DNA of 49,465 nt. Source: Sphingobacteriales bacterium. GTDB taxonomy: Bacteria > Bacteroidota > Bacteroidia > Chitinophagales > Chitinophagaceae. The translations under genes were made by a program, and so were the position numbers. The first letter of the stretch is position 1. Each line of letters opens with the position of its first letter. The notes beneath the pieces were generated by a model that was not told the origin of the DNA, did no database searches, and saw nothing but the letters and a program-made list of their open reading frames with translations. The stretch is from NCBI GenBank assembly GCA_027491165.1, contig JAIXWS010000092.1, forward strand, positions 1-49,465. Reading direction: 5' to 3'. This document shows, one piece after another, positions 17,225-24,759 of this stretch.

Positions 17225-18097
17225 ATGGGCGTTTTAGTCAATAAAGATTCTAAAGTAATTGTACAAGGATTTACTGGTACAGAAGGTACCTTCCATGCTA
17301 CACAAATGATTGAATACGGTACTAATGTTGTTGGTGGCGTTACGCCCAATAAAGGGGGCACTACACATTTGGACAGACCCGTTTTTAACACGGTAAAAGA
17401 TGCTGTAAACCAAGCTGGTGCAGACACTTCTATCATTTTTGTACCACCAGCATTTGCTGCTGATGCTATCATGGAAGCTGCTGATGCAGGTATCAAAGTG
17501 ATCATTTGTATTACAGAAGGAATTCCTGTTCAGGATATGGTCAAAGCAAAAGCATTTGCTGCTACTAAAAATTGCACCTTAATCGGTCCAAACTGCCCTG
17601 GTGTTATTACAGCGGAAGAGGCCAAAGTAGGCATTATGCCTGGTTTTGTGTTTAAAAAAGGTCGCATTGGTATTGTTTCTAAATCTGGAACTTTAACTTA
17701 TGAAGCAGCTGACCAAACTGTAAAATCTGGAATGGGTATTTCTACTGCCATTGGTATTGGTGGTGACCCCATCATTGGTACAACAACCAAAGAAGCAGTG
17801 GAATTATTAATGAACGATCCCGAAACGGATGGTATCATTATGATTGGTGAAATTGGTGGTGGTATGGAAGCAGAAGCAGCAAAATGGTTGAAAGACAATA
17901 TGCGTAAACCTGTAGTTGGTTTTATTGCGGGTCAAACAGCTCCTGCTGGTCGTCGTATGGGTCATGCGGGCGCGATCGTAGGTGGTGCTGATGATACAGC
18001 TGCAGCTAAAATGAAAATCATGGCTGAGTGTGGCATCCACGTTGTAGCTAGTCCTGCTGATATTGGAAAAACAATGGCTTCAGTTATTGGAAAATAA
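17225..18097 (+). CDS. sucD: Succinyl-CoA synthetase (ADP-forming) subunit alpha
   Basis: SucD binds CoA and carries the phospho-histidine intermediate of succinyl-CoA synthetase in the TCA cycle. The 290-residue length is standard. Visible motifs are the CoA-binding Rossmann start [21 protein letters not shown], the glycine-rich [10 protein letters not shown] and the active-site histidine His247 in GRRMGHAGA. The beta subunit gene sucC is not adjacent, as is common in Bacteroidota where the two subunits are encoded at separate loci. A strong promoter and a UUCG-capped terminator bracket it, so it is probably monocistronic. Confidence 0.95.
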   Translation: MGVLVNKDSKVIVQGFTGTEGTFHATQMIEYGTNVVGGVTPNKGGTTHLDRPVFNTVKDAVNQAGADTSIIFVPPAFAADAIMEAADAGIKVIICITEGIPVQDMVKAKAFAATKNCTLIGPNCPGVITAEEAKVGIMPGFVFKKGRIGIVSKSGTLTYEAADQTVKSGMGISTAIGIGGDPIIGTTTKEAVELLMNDPETDGIIMIGEIGGGMEAEAAKWLKDNMRKPVVGFIAGQTAPAGRRMGHAGAIVGGADDTAAAKMKIMAECGIHVVASPADIGKTMASVIGK

Positions 18098-18121
18098 TAA
18101 GCACAAAGTGTAATAAATATT

Positions 18122-18158
18122 TTGGTAATTGGGCTTCGGTTCAATTACCAATTTTTTT
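18122..18158 (+). terminator. UUCG-tetraloop intrinsic terminator of sucD
   Basis: The left arm TTGGTAATTG (18122-18131) pairs perfectly with CAATTACCAA (18142-18151). Two G-T wobble pairs and a C-TTCG-G tetraloop (18134-18139) extend the stem to 13 pairs. Seven Ts follow (18152-18158). This is a textbook Rho-independent terminator. Confidence 0.92.
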
Positions 18159-18186
18159 GAGTTTTACGTTCAAATTCTATTCAACA

Positions 18187-19281
18187 ATGGTATACAATGT
18201 GATTGGTTTAATGTCGGGCAGTTCCTTAGATGGATTGGATATTTGTTTTGCGCAAATAGAAGAAACGAGGGGTAAATGGACCGCTCAAATATTAAATGCA
18301 GATTGCTATGCCTATGAAGAGAATTGGACGCAAAAACTGCAACATGCAAGGCAATTATCAGTTCCGGATTTTTTAAAATTACATACCGAATATGGGCGTT
18401 ATACCGGCGAATTGGTGCATCGTTTTATTGCCGCAAATGAGTTGCAACATAAAGTACATTTTGTTGCCTCTCACGGTCATACCATACTACACGAACCCGA
18501 TGCCCATACAAGCTTTCAGCTAGGTGATGGGGCAAGTATTGCCGCGGTATTAGGCTTGCCCGTCATTAACGATTTACGCGCATTAGATGTTGCATTAGGT
18601 GGCCAAGGTGCTCCCATTGTGCCTATTGGCGATAAGTTGTTATTTGGTGATTATGATTTACTGCTCAATATCGGCGGTATTGCCAATATAAGCATCCGAA
18701 AAGAAGATAACCAGTACATAGGTTTTGATATTTGCGTAGCCAATCAAGCACTTAACTTTCTGGCGCAAAAAATGGGTAAAGCCTATGATGAGGGTGGCAC
18801 AATAGCTTCCTCTGGCAAAGTTCTTGAAGAGGAATTAGCCAAACTATTTAACAATGATTTTTTGGAGAAGACTGCGCCAAAATCTTTGAGCAACGAAGGC
18901 GCTATGGACATGGTAAAGGCTTTTGTAGACAATGAAGAATACGGCCTAGCCGACAGAATGAATACAATCGTTCAATTTATAGCAGAACAAATTTGCCGTT
19001 CGATTATACAGAACTTACCCATTGAAAATTTAGCCCACAGAAAATTGTTAGCCACTGGTGGTGGAGCCTTTAATAGTTATTTAATGCAGGTTTTATCCAA
19101 TAAATTGGCCACATTGGATATAGAATTGACCATACCCGAAGCTCAAATTGTTTCGTATAAAGAAGCTTTGGTAATGGCCTTAATCGGCACTTTACGTTGG
19201 CGAGAAGAAACAAATACGATTGCTAGCCAAACGGGCGCTTCTAAGGATAGTGTTGGCGGTGCATTTTGGATAGGAGCCTAA
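18187..19281 (+). CDS. anmK: Anhydro-N-acetylmuramic acid kinase
   Basis: AnmK converts 1,6-anhydro-MurNAc from recycled peptidoglycan to MurNAc-6-phosphate using ATP. Motifs in order: IGLMSGSSLDGLD at the N-terminus (phosphate 1), ASHGHTILHEP, FQLGDGA, NIGGIANIS (phosphate 2) and LATGGGAFNSYL. The 364-residue length is normal. An open frame begins at TTG 18157, but that codon is inside the T tract of the sucD terminator, so ATG 18187 is used. It is convergent with ldcA, another muropeptide recycling gene. Its start is only 28 bp after the terminator, and no consensus promoter is visible between them. Confidence 0.93.
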   Translation: MVYNVIGLMSGSSLDGLDICFAQIEETRGKWTAQILNADCYAYEENWTQKLQHARQLSVPDFLKLHTEYGRYTGELVHRFIAANELQHKVHFVASHGHTILHEPDAHTSFQLGDGASIAAVLGLPVINDLRALDVALGGQGAPIVPIGDKLLFGDYDLLLNIGGIANISIRKEDNQYIGFDICVANQALNFLAQKMGKAYDEGGTIASSGKVLEEELAKLFNNDFLEKTAPKSLSNEGAMDMVKAFVDNEEYGLADRMNTIVQFIAEQICRSIIQNLPIENLAHRKLLATGGGAFNSYLMQVLSNKLATLDIELTIPEAQIVSYKEALVMALIGTLRWREETNTIASQTGASKDSVGGAFWIGA

Positions 19282-19346
19282 ATGTAGGCCTAATCAAGGT
19301 TTAAGCTATAAAGTGTGGAGCTTTCGGGGTTAATAGAAAAGCTAAA

Positions 19347-20255
19347 CTAAATCGTCGCTAGGCGCGTTCCTTCTGGTTCGACTACCAATATGTAGGGCAT
19401 ACCCAACACTAGAGTATGATTCACCTCATCATGACCACAAGCAAAATTAAAAGCCAGAGGAAAATTGTATTCTTTGACTTTATCGCTGATAATTTGTTCC
19501 AATGTTTGACCAAATGGCCGGTCGGTATCCTCGATATCTGTAAAACTACCCACAAGTAGACCTTTCAATTTACTGAGTTGCCCTGAGCGTTTAAGATTGA
19601 GCAACATCCTATCGATATGATATAAATGCTCGCCTATATCTTCTATAAAAAGAATTTTATCGTCGGTATCTATCTGGGCATTTGAACCTGTTAAATGCGC
19701 CAGCATAGCCAAATTTCCACCTACAATTGTTGCAGTTGCCTGCCCTACTCTATTATATTCAGATGATGGAAAATGATAACTCAAAGCCTCACCCAATAAA
19801 GCTTTGCGCAAGCTAAGGATATAATCTTTTTCTTCCGTTTCGGGCTTGAATGCTCCGCACATCACAGAGTGCATTGTAGGAATACCAAACTGAGCTTGAA
19901 TATGACTATGTAAGACCGTAATATCACTGAATCCACAAATCCATTTTGGATATTGTACAAATTGGGTAAAGTCAATTTGATCTATAATACGGCTAAGCCC
20001 ATAACCACCTCGCCCCATAAGAATGGCATCAAGGCTCGGATCATCAAGCATTTCTTGTAAATCCGCCAAACGTGTAGCATCATCACCAGAAAAATAATGA
20101 AATTCATTGCCCACAGTTTTGCCCAAACGCGTTTTAAAACCCCATTTTTCTAACACGATAGTAGCATATTGTACTCTTTCGGCAGACACATAACCCGAAG
20201 GGCATGTAATACCAATTGTGGCGCCGGGCTTTAAAAAGGGAGGAATTTTTTTCAA
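19347..20255 (-). CDS. ldcA: Murein LD-carboxypeptidase (S66 family)
   Basis: A cytoplasmic serine peptidase that removes the terminal D-Ala from murein tetrapeptides during recycling. The 302 residues begin PPFLKPGATIGI, typical of family S66. The nucleophile is Ser110 in GFSDIT, and the probable Glu and His of the triad are in FIEDIGE (near 206) and CGHDEVNHTL (near 274). The start is TTG at 20255, because the frame upstream to the stop at 20310-20312 contains no ATG. It lies 57 bp after dusB on the same strand with no clear promoter of its own, so the two are probably cotranscribed. AnmK, encoded convergently, works in the same process. Confidence 0.92.
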   Translation of the reverse strand: MKKIPPFLKPGATIGITCPSGYVSAERVQYATIVLEKWGFKTRLGKTVGNEFHYFSGDDATRLADLQEMLDDPSLDAILMGRGGYGLSRIIDQIDFTQFVQYPKWICGFSDITVLHSHIQAQFGIPTMHSVMCGAFKPETEEKDYILSLRKALLGEALSYHFPSSEYNRVGQATATIVGGNLAMLAHLTGSNAQIDTDDKILFIEDIGEHLYHIDRMLLNLKRSGQLSKLKGLLVGSFTDIEDTDRPFGQTLEQIISDKVKEYNFPLAFNFACGHDEVNHTLVLGMPYILVVEPEGTRLATI

Positions 20256-20312
20256 TGTTGACTGTTTAATGTTTATCTGGTTTGAATAAAAAGAATTTTC
20301 AATTTGCCATTA

Positions 20313-21302
20313 TCACCTTTCAATTTCACTATATTTCTCTTCTACTTCTTGTAAAATGCCATATAATTCTTGTACATCCATGGTATTAACCAAGCGATTC
20401 CGAAAATCTTTTACGTGCGATAAACCTCTAAGATAATTGGCATAATGGCGACGCATTTCTAAAATACCCAAGCCTTCACCTTTCCACTGAATAGAACCAT
20501 CCAAATGCTTGCGACAAGCAGCCAAACGCTCTTGAATAGTGGGCGCGTCAAGGGTTTCGCCCGTAGCAAGGTAATGTTTTACCTCTCTAAATATCCAAGG
20601 ATAACCTATCGCAGCTCTACCAATCATAATGCCATCTACACCATAGCGCTCTTTATATTCTTTGGCTTTTTGAGGGCTATCAATATCTCCATTTCCAAAG
20701 ATGGGAATTTTGATGCGTGGATTGTTCTTCACTTTAGCGATAAGCGTCCAATCGGCCTCGCCTTTATACAATTGAGCGCGTGTACGTCCGTGAATACTTA
20801 AGGCAGCAATACCCACATCCTGTAATCGCTCTGCAACTTCTTCAATATTTTTGGAATTATCATCCCATCCTAGACGGGTTTTCACCGTAACGGGCAAAGT
20901 AGTGTTGTTGACACAGGCTTTGGTAAGGCGCACCATCAAATCCACATCTTTAAGTACAGCAGCACCCGCTCCTTTACAGACAACCTTTTTTACAGGGCAA
21001 CCAAAATTGATATCCAATAAATCAGGTTGCGTAGCATCTACAATTTTGGCAGAAAGTGCCATGGCCTCTTCATCGCCACCAAAAATTTGAATGCCTACTG
21101 GGCGTTCATAATCGAAAATATCCAACTTCTGCCGACTTTTAATGGCATCGCGAATGAGCCCTTCGGTAGAGATAAATTCGGTATACATAAGGTCAGCACC
21201 ATAATCTTTACAAACAGCACGAAAAGGCGGATCGCTTACATCCTCCATGGGCGCAAGCAAAAGCGGAAAATCTGGTAATTCTATATTGGCAATTTTAACC
21301 AT
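20313..21302 (-). CDS. dusB: tRNA-dihydrouridine synthase, DusB type
   Basis: An FMN- and NADPH-dependent enzyme that reduces uridines to dihydrouridine in tRNA. The 329 residues form a TIM barrel with LLAPMEDVSDPPFR at the start, the catalytic Cys102 in NFGCPVKKV, KTRLGWDD, SIHGRTRAQLYKG and the phosphate-binding GNGDIDSP and GIMIGRAAIG. A helical RNA-binding domain forms the C-terminal third. NFGCP-x-K-K is the DusB-like pattern. The best upstream -7 match (TAACTTCG, minus strand, 21315-21322) has one mismatch. It heads a likely two-gene operon with ldcA. Confidence 0.93.
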   Translation of the reverse strand: MVKIANIELPDFPLLLAPMEDVSDPPFRAVCKDYGADLMYTEFISTEGLIRDAIKSRQKLDIFDYERPVGIQIFGGDEEAMALSAKIVDATQPDLLDINFGCPVKKVVCKGAGAAVLKDVDLMVRLTKACVNNTTLPVTVKTRLGWDDNSKNIEEVAERLQDVGIAALSIHGRTRAQLYKGEADWTLIAKVKNNPRIKIPIFGNGDIDSPQKAKEYKERYGVDGIMIGRAAIGYPWIFREVKHYLATGETLDAPTIQERLAACRKHLDGSIQWKGEGLGILEMRRHYANYLRGLSHVKDFRNRLVNTMDVQELYGILQEVEEKYSEIER

Positions 21303-21378
21303 AATTTCAAGGAGCGAAGTTAAGCCGATAATCCATTCGGGTTACCATTTGTCTAAAAACAAAACGCATCGGAAAAGC

Positions 21379-21386
21379 TATATTTG
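21379..21386 (+). promoter_or_regulatory. Candidate -7 element (TATATTTG) of the DUF1415 gene
   Basis: Perfect TAnnTTTG 17 bp before ATG 21404. A TTTG at 21348-21351 is too far (27 bp) for an ideal -33. The element overlaps the in-frame GTG at 21386, so translation more likely begins at 21404. Confidence 0.55.
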
Positions 21387-21403
21387 TGTCGAGATTATAT
21401 TTT

Positions 21404-21955
21404 ATGGTATTGAGTACAGAGCAGATTATTGCACAAACAAAAAACTGGGTAAAAGAAATAGTGATTGGCTGTGGCTTTTGCCCCTTTGCCCATAAGGTAT
21501 TTATTGAAAATACTATTCGATATGTAGTGATCGAGGGGACATCCCTGCACGAGCATCCTAGTCTTGCTTTATCGGAAATGCAACTTTTAGAAAAAGACAC
21601 AACCATTGAAACGACCTTAATTATTTTTTCGGAGGCCTACCAACAATTTAGCGCTTATTTGCAATTGGTGCAACAAACAGAAAAACTCAGTATTCGGAAA
21701 GGATATGAAGGAATATTTCAGATTGCAAGTTTTCATCCAGAATATATTTTTGGTGATGCACCCGAACATGAGGCCTCCCATTATACGAACCGTTCACCAT
21801 ACCCCATGCTTCATTTACTACGCGAAGAAAGCCTGAGCAAGGCTATTTCTTTTCATCCAAAGCCAGAAGGTATACCCCAAACAAATATTGAATTTACCAA
21901 TAAAAAAGGCATCGAATACATGAAACAACTATTAGAAAAAGTCATGAAGATGTAA
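21404..21955 (+). CDS. DUF1415 family protein
   Basis: A 183-residue protein of a conserved but uncharacterised family. Recognisable blocks are CGFCPFAHK near the N-terminus, FQIASFHPEYIFG and NRSPYPMLHLLREES, followed by a short helical end. The CGFCPFA block contains a CxxC pair, which could be redox or metal binding, but no function has been established to my knowledge. It is soluble and cytoplasmic by composition. It is divergent from dusB and its stop lies 6 bp from that of the convergent glycosyltransferase-like gene. A GTG at 21386 would add six residues but overlaps the -7 element. Confidence 0.85.
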   Translation: MVLSTEQIIAQTKNWVKEIVIGCGFCPFAHKVFIENTIRYVVIEGTSLHEHPSLALSEMQLLEKDTTIETTLIIFSEAYQQFSAYLQLVQQTEKLSIRKGYEGIFQIASFHPEYIFGDAPEHEASHYTNRSPYPMLHLLREESLSKAISFHPKPEGIPQTNIEFTNKKGIEYMKQLLEKVMKM

Positions 21956-21961
21956 GCGCCA

Positions 21962-23704
21962 TTATTTCCTTTGGTAAATAGTAAACCAAGATATTTTTTG
22001 TTTTACCAAATACTGATTAAGGTCAATTAAAGGATTGGGTTGATCATCCTCGGAAAGCACAATCAAATCTTGATTGTGAAAGGTACAATCAAAATTGCCT
22101 TTAGATATTTTTTTATCCAACAGAAAATTAAACATAAAAGACTCGTCAGATAACCAAACACTTTGATGGGGGGCAATCTCTATTCTATCTTGGCTTAAGT
22201 CTTGCATAAAGGCCGCTGTATTCTGTCCATACAAAACAGTGTTGCTTAAAGATCTATTCTCTGCAAAAACCTTAATGGATGCTGCCAACACTAAAGCAAC
22301 AAAAATGGCTTGCTGCCCCATTTTATTGCTTACAAACTGTTGAACAACCGCAACAGTAAAGAGCAAAAATAAAAGCAATGATAGCTGCATTTGAAATCCA
22401 ATAGCTCTAAAAATGGGCACTTGCTTTGTTGCCCATACAATTATAAAAACGGAGGCCCATGACAATAGTCCAAACAAAAAAAAGGGCGCTAGGACATTGG
22501 TTTTTTTCTTGAAAAAAACCAATAGAATAAGGGGTATAAAAAAACAACTAAAGGCAAAAAAATCATGAAAAGCAGCAAATCCAAAAGTAATATCAGCAAT
22601 ATCCTTGGAGTAATACTTAGCCAATTGTTGTAAGACTTGTATTCGATCTAGGCCACCTCCTGCTACATACTTGTTAGCCAAAACAGCGTCTATACCAGAA
22701 TAGCAAAAGACAGGTAAATACAGCAAAAAAGATAGCAAAATAATCAACAAGATTGCCTTCCAAAAATCAACATATAATTGGCGAAAATGAAGCATGACAA
22801 CAAGGGAGGCCATAACCTCAAAAAGCAGCCAATAAAGAAAAGAAGGGATAGTATACAAGCCCAAAACATTACAAATGATAAAGACCAATAGCCAATGCTT
22901 TCTTATCTCCTTTTTACCGAAAAAATATTCATAAAAACAAACGAAAGAAAACCATTGCAATAAATAATAAAGTGAATAGCCTCGGGCTTGTGAACCAAAT
23001 CCCCAAATCATCAATTGCTGCGCCAATAAGGCACTACACAGAAAAGAAATGAATTTATTTTGGATAATTTTTTGAATAAAAAGATAATTACTGCACATGA
23101 GTAAAACATAAAATATACCTGAAAGCACTCTACCCGATAGCAAATAATTCCCCGATATTTTACCCGCAAAATGATTGAGTAAATTGAAGAAAATATGATT
23201 ATTGGGTAAGGGGTAATAAGTGAGTAAATGGGTTAAGGGTTGCTGTGCAAAATTGACAATGGAAAATGCCTCATCGGTACATAATGGTTGAAGTGCATTT
23301 CCATAAAGAAAAAGGCCCGAAGTCCACAATATAAGCAAGCCTATCCAAAAGGCAGAAGCAAGCATTTTGTGCTTTTGCTCAACTAATATTTGTCTTAAAT
23401 CTACCCTAACAAAGGGACGCATTAAAAAGCCAGCAACAAAAAGGAATAAGAAAGACAATAGGCATAAAACATTGCCTTGCTGTTTTAATACATCTGTAAA
23501 AACAGTACTCGTAAACATTGTTTTACGATAAAAGGCAGGAGTGGTATTGCTATAATCATTGAGCAGAGCAACTCTACTCTGCAGCAAATAATACAAAGGA
23601 AAACACAAATACAAAATGCCTAAACAAAGGGCAATGCAAAGGGCTATTTTGTTGGTGCTTTTTTTCAAACGATTTAGAAATTTGAAATAATGAAATAAGG
23701 ACAA
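21962..23704 (-). CDS. Multi-pass GT-C glycosyltransferase-like membrane protein (ArnT/PMT type)
   Basis: A 580-residue protein with about twelve transmembrane segments. The first large loop holds TDEAFSIVNFAQQPL and then YPLPNNHIFFNLLNHF. This is the layout of GT-C/dolichyl-phosphate-mannose transferase-like enzymes, where an acidic pair in that loop acts in catalysis and a downstream N-H-P-type motif follows. Such enzymes transfer sugars from polyprenyl-phosphate carriers to proteins or envelope glycans on the outer face of the inner membrane. The C-terminal domain is short and soluble. The start is probably TTG at 23704, 14 bp after the permease gene, suggesting cotranscription with polysaccharide export. 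Donor and acceptor are unknown. Confidence 0.75.
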   Translation of the reverse strand: MSLFHYFKFLNRLKKSTNKIALCIALCLGILYLCFPLYYLLQSRVALLNDYSNTTPAFYRKTMFTSTVFTDVLKQQGNVLCLLSFLFLFVAGFLMRPFVRVDLRQILVEQKHKMLASAFWIGLLILWTSGLFLYGNALQPLCTDEAFSIVNFAQQPLTHLLTYYPLPNNHIFFNLLNHFAGKISGNYLLSGRVLSGIFYVLLMCSNYLFIQKIIQNKFISFLCSALLAQQLMIWGFGSQARGYSLYYLLQWFSFVCFYEYFFGKKEIRKHWLLVFIICNVLGLYTIPSFLYWLLFEVMASLVVMLHFRQLYVDFWKAILLIILLSFLLYLPVFCYSGIDAVLANKYVAGGGLDRIQVLQQLAKYYSKDIADITFGFAAFHDFFAFSCFFIPLILLVFFKKKTNVLAPFFLFGLLSWASVFIIVWATKQVPIFRAIGFQMQLSLLLFLLFTVAVVQQFVSNKMGQQAIFVALVLAASIKVFAENRSLSNTVLYGQNTAAFMQDLSQDRIEIAPHQSVWLSDESFMFNFLLDKKISKGNFDCTFHNQDLIVLSEDDQPNPLIDLNQYLVKQKISWFTIYQRK

Positions 23705-23718
23705 AATGACTGATAAGT

Positions 23719-24594
23719 CTAAACCGTATCCATAAAGCTCTTTTCTACCTTATTAAAAATAACCGTACCCAAAAGGACCACTATCAGGGTAAAAACACCC
23801 GCATAAACCAAGCCCCCCCATGAAAAGGAGCCCCCACCTGCACCCAAAAATGCATAACGGAAGGTTTCAATAACAGGGGTCATTGGATTGAGCATAAGCA
23901 CAGCCTTAATACCGGGCTTCATACTTAAAGAACTAATGGGATAGATAACAGGAGTAGCATACATGAGCAATTGAACAGCGAAGCTGAGCAAAAAAACAAG
24001 GTCGCGATACTTATTGGTCATTGCGGTAACAATGAGCCCAAAGCCCAAACCTAGCCCGCCCATGATCAATACCAAAAAGGGTAAAAGGGCAATAGTTGCA
24101 TTGGGATGAATTAGATCAGAAGTAGTTAAATAATAAAGCCAATAGATAAAAAACAAAACAAATTGTATACCCAACTTGATCAAATTGCTAACAACAATGG
24201 ACAAAGGCATTATTAATCGAGGAAAATAAACTTTGCCAAAAACGGAGGCATTATCCCTGAAAACAGTTGAGGTTTTGTTGAGACAATCGGCAAAATAGGC
24301 CCAAAGTGTTGTGCCCGCCATATAAAACAAAATTGCAGGCACAGTGCCAGTTTGGATACCTGCTATATTATTGAAAACAAACTGAAAGGTATAGGCGGTA
24401 ATTAAGGGCTGCAGAAAAAACCAAATAGGACCTAAAATAGTTTGCTTGTAGGTAGCCACAAAATCTCTTCTCACAAGCAAAGTTAACAAGTCGCGGTAGC
24501 GCCATACTTCTTTTAGTTGCAAATCGAAAAGACTACTTTGGGGCTGAATCACCTCAGTCCATTGATCCTGTGTATAGCTATGATTTTTTTCCAT
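23719..24594 (-). CDS. ABC-2 type polysaccharide export permease (Wzm-like)
   Basis: A 291-residue membrane component of an O-antigen/teichoic-acid type exporter. It begins with an amphipathic stretch (LLTLLVRRDFVATYKQ) and then ILGPIWFFLQPL, the family hallmark, followed by six transmembrane segments and NPMTPVIETFRYAFLG. Such permeases act with an ATPase (Wzt/TagH) to flip lipid-linked polysaccharide. That ATPase is not encoded beside it; the next genes are a GT-C protein (same strand) and a divergent M1 peptidase. The frame is open back to 24657, but perfect -7 promoter elements at 24608-24615 and 24641-24648 fall in that extension, so ATG 24594 is preferred. Confidence 0.88.
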   Translation of the reverse strand: MEKNHSYTQDQWTEVIQPQSSLFDLQLKEVWRYRDLLTLLVRRDFVATYKQTILGPIWFFLQPLITAYTFQFVFNNIAGIQTGTVPAILFYMAGTTLWAYFADCLNKTSTVFRDNASVFGKVYFPRLIMPLSIVVSNLIKLGIQFVLFFIYWLYYLTTSDLIHPNATIALLPFLVLIMGGLGLGFGLIVTAMTNKYRDLVFLLSFAVQLLMYATPVIYPISSLSMKPGIKAVLMLNPMTPVIETFRYAFLGAGGGSFSWGGLVYAGVFTLIVVLLGTVIFNKVEKSFMDTV

Positions 24595-24607
24595 TGTGAA
24601 TCTCGTG

Positions 24608-24648
24608 CAAATATAGCAGAAAAGGAAGGATATAGCCTCGCAAATGTA
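24608..24648 (-). promoter_or_regulatory. Two candidate -7 elements upstream of the export permease
   Basis: On the minus strand TATATTTG (24615-24608) and TACATTTG (24648-24641) both match TAnnTTTG. The nearer one lies 13 bp before ATG 24594. The TTTG of the distal copy could double as a -33 for the proximal one, though the 25-bp gap is long. Confidence 0.5.
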
Positions 24649-24716
24649 CTTTCGCAATTATTCTATTTTCCTTTATAAAAAGGACCAATTGTGGAGAACA
24701 AATTTGCTTTTACCAA

Positions 24717-24724
24717 TAGTTTTG
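24717..24724 (+). promoter_or_regulatory. Candidate -7 element (TAGTTTTG) of the M1 peptidase gene
   Basis: Perfect TAnnTTTG 35 bp before the ATG at 24760. A TTG at 24689-24691 lies 25 bp upstream, slightly beyond the usual spacing. Confidence 0.5.
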
Positions 24725-24759
24725 ACCAATTTTAAAGCCCTTTTATAAAAATTTAATAA

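Noticed and set aside
23705-24657. Longer start for the export permease at 24657
   Set aside because: The extra 21 residues cover a perfect -7 promoter element and are not part of the family N-terminus; ATG 24594 is better.
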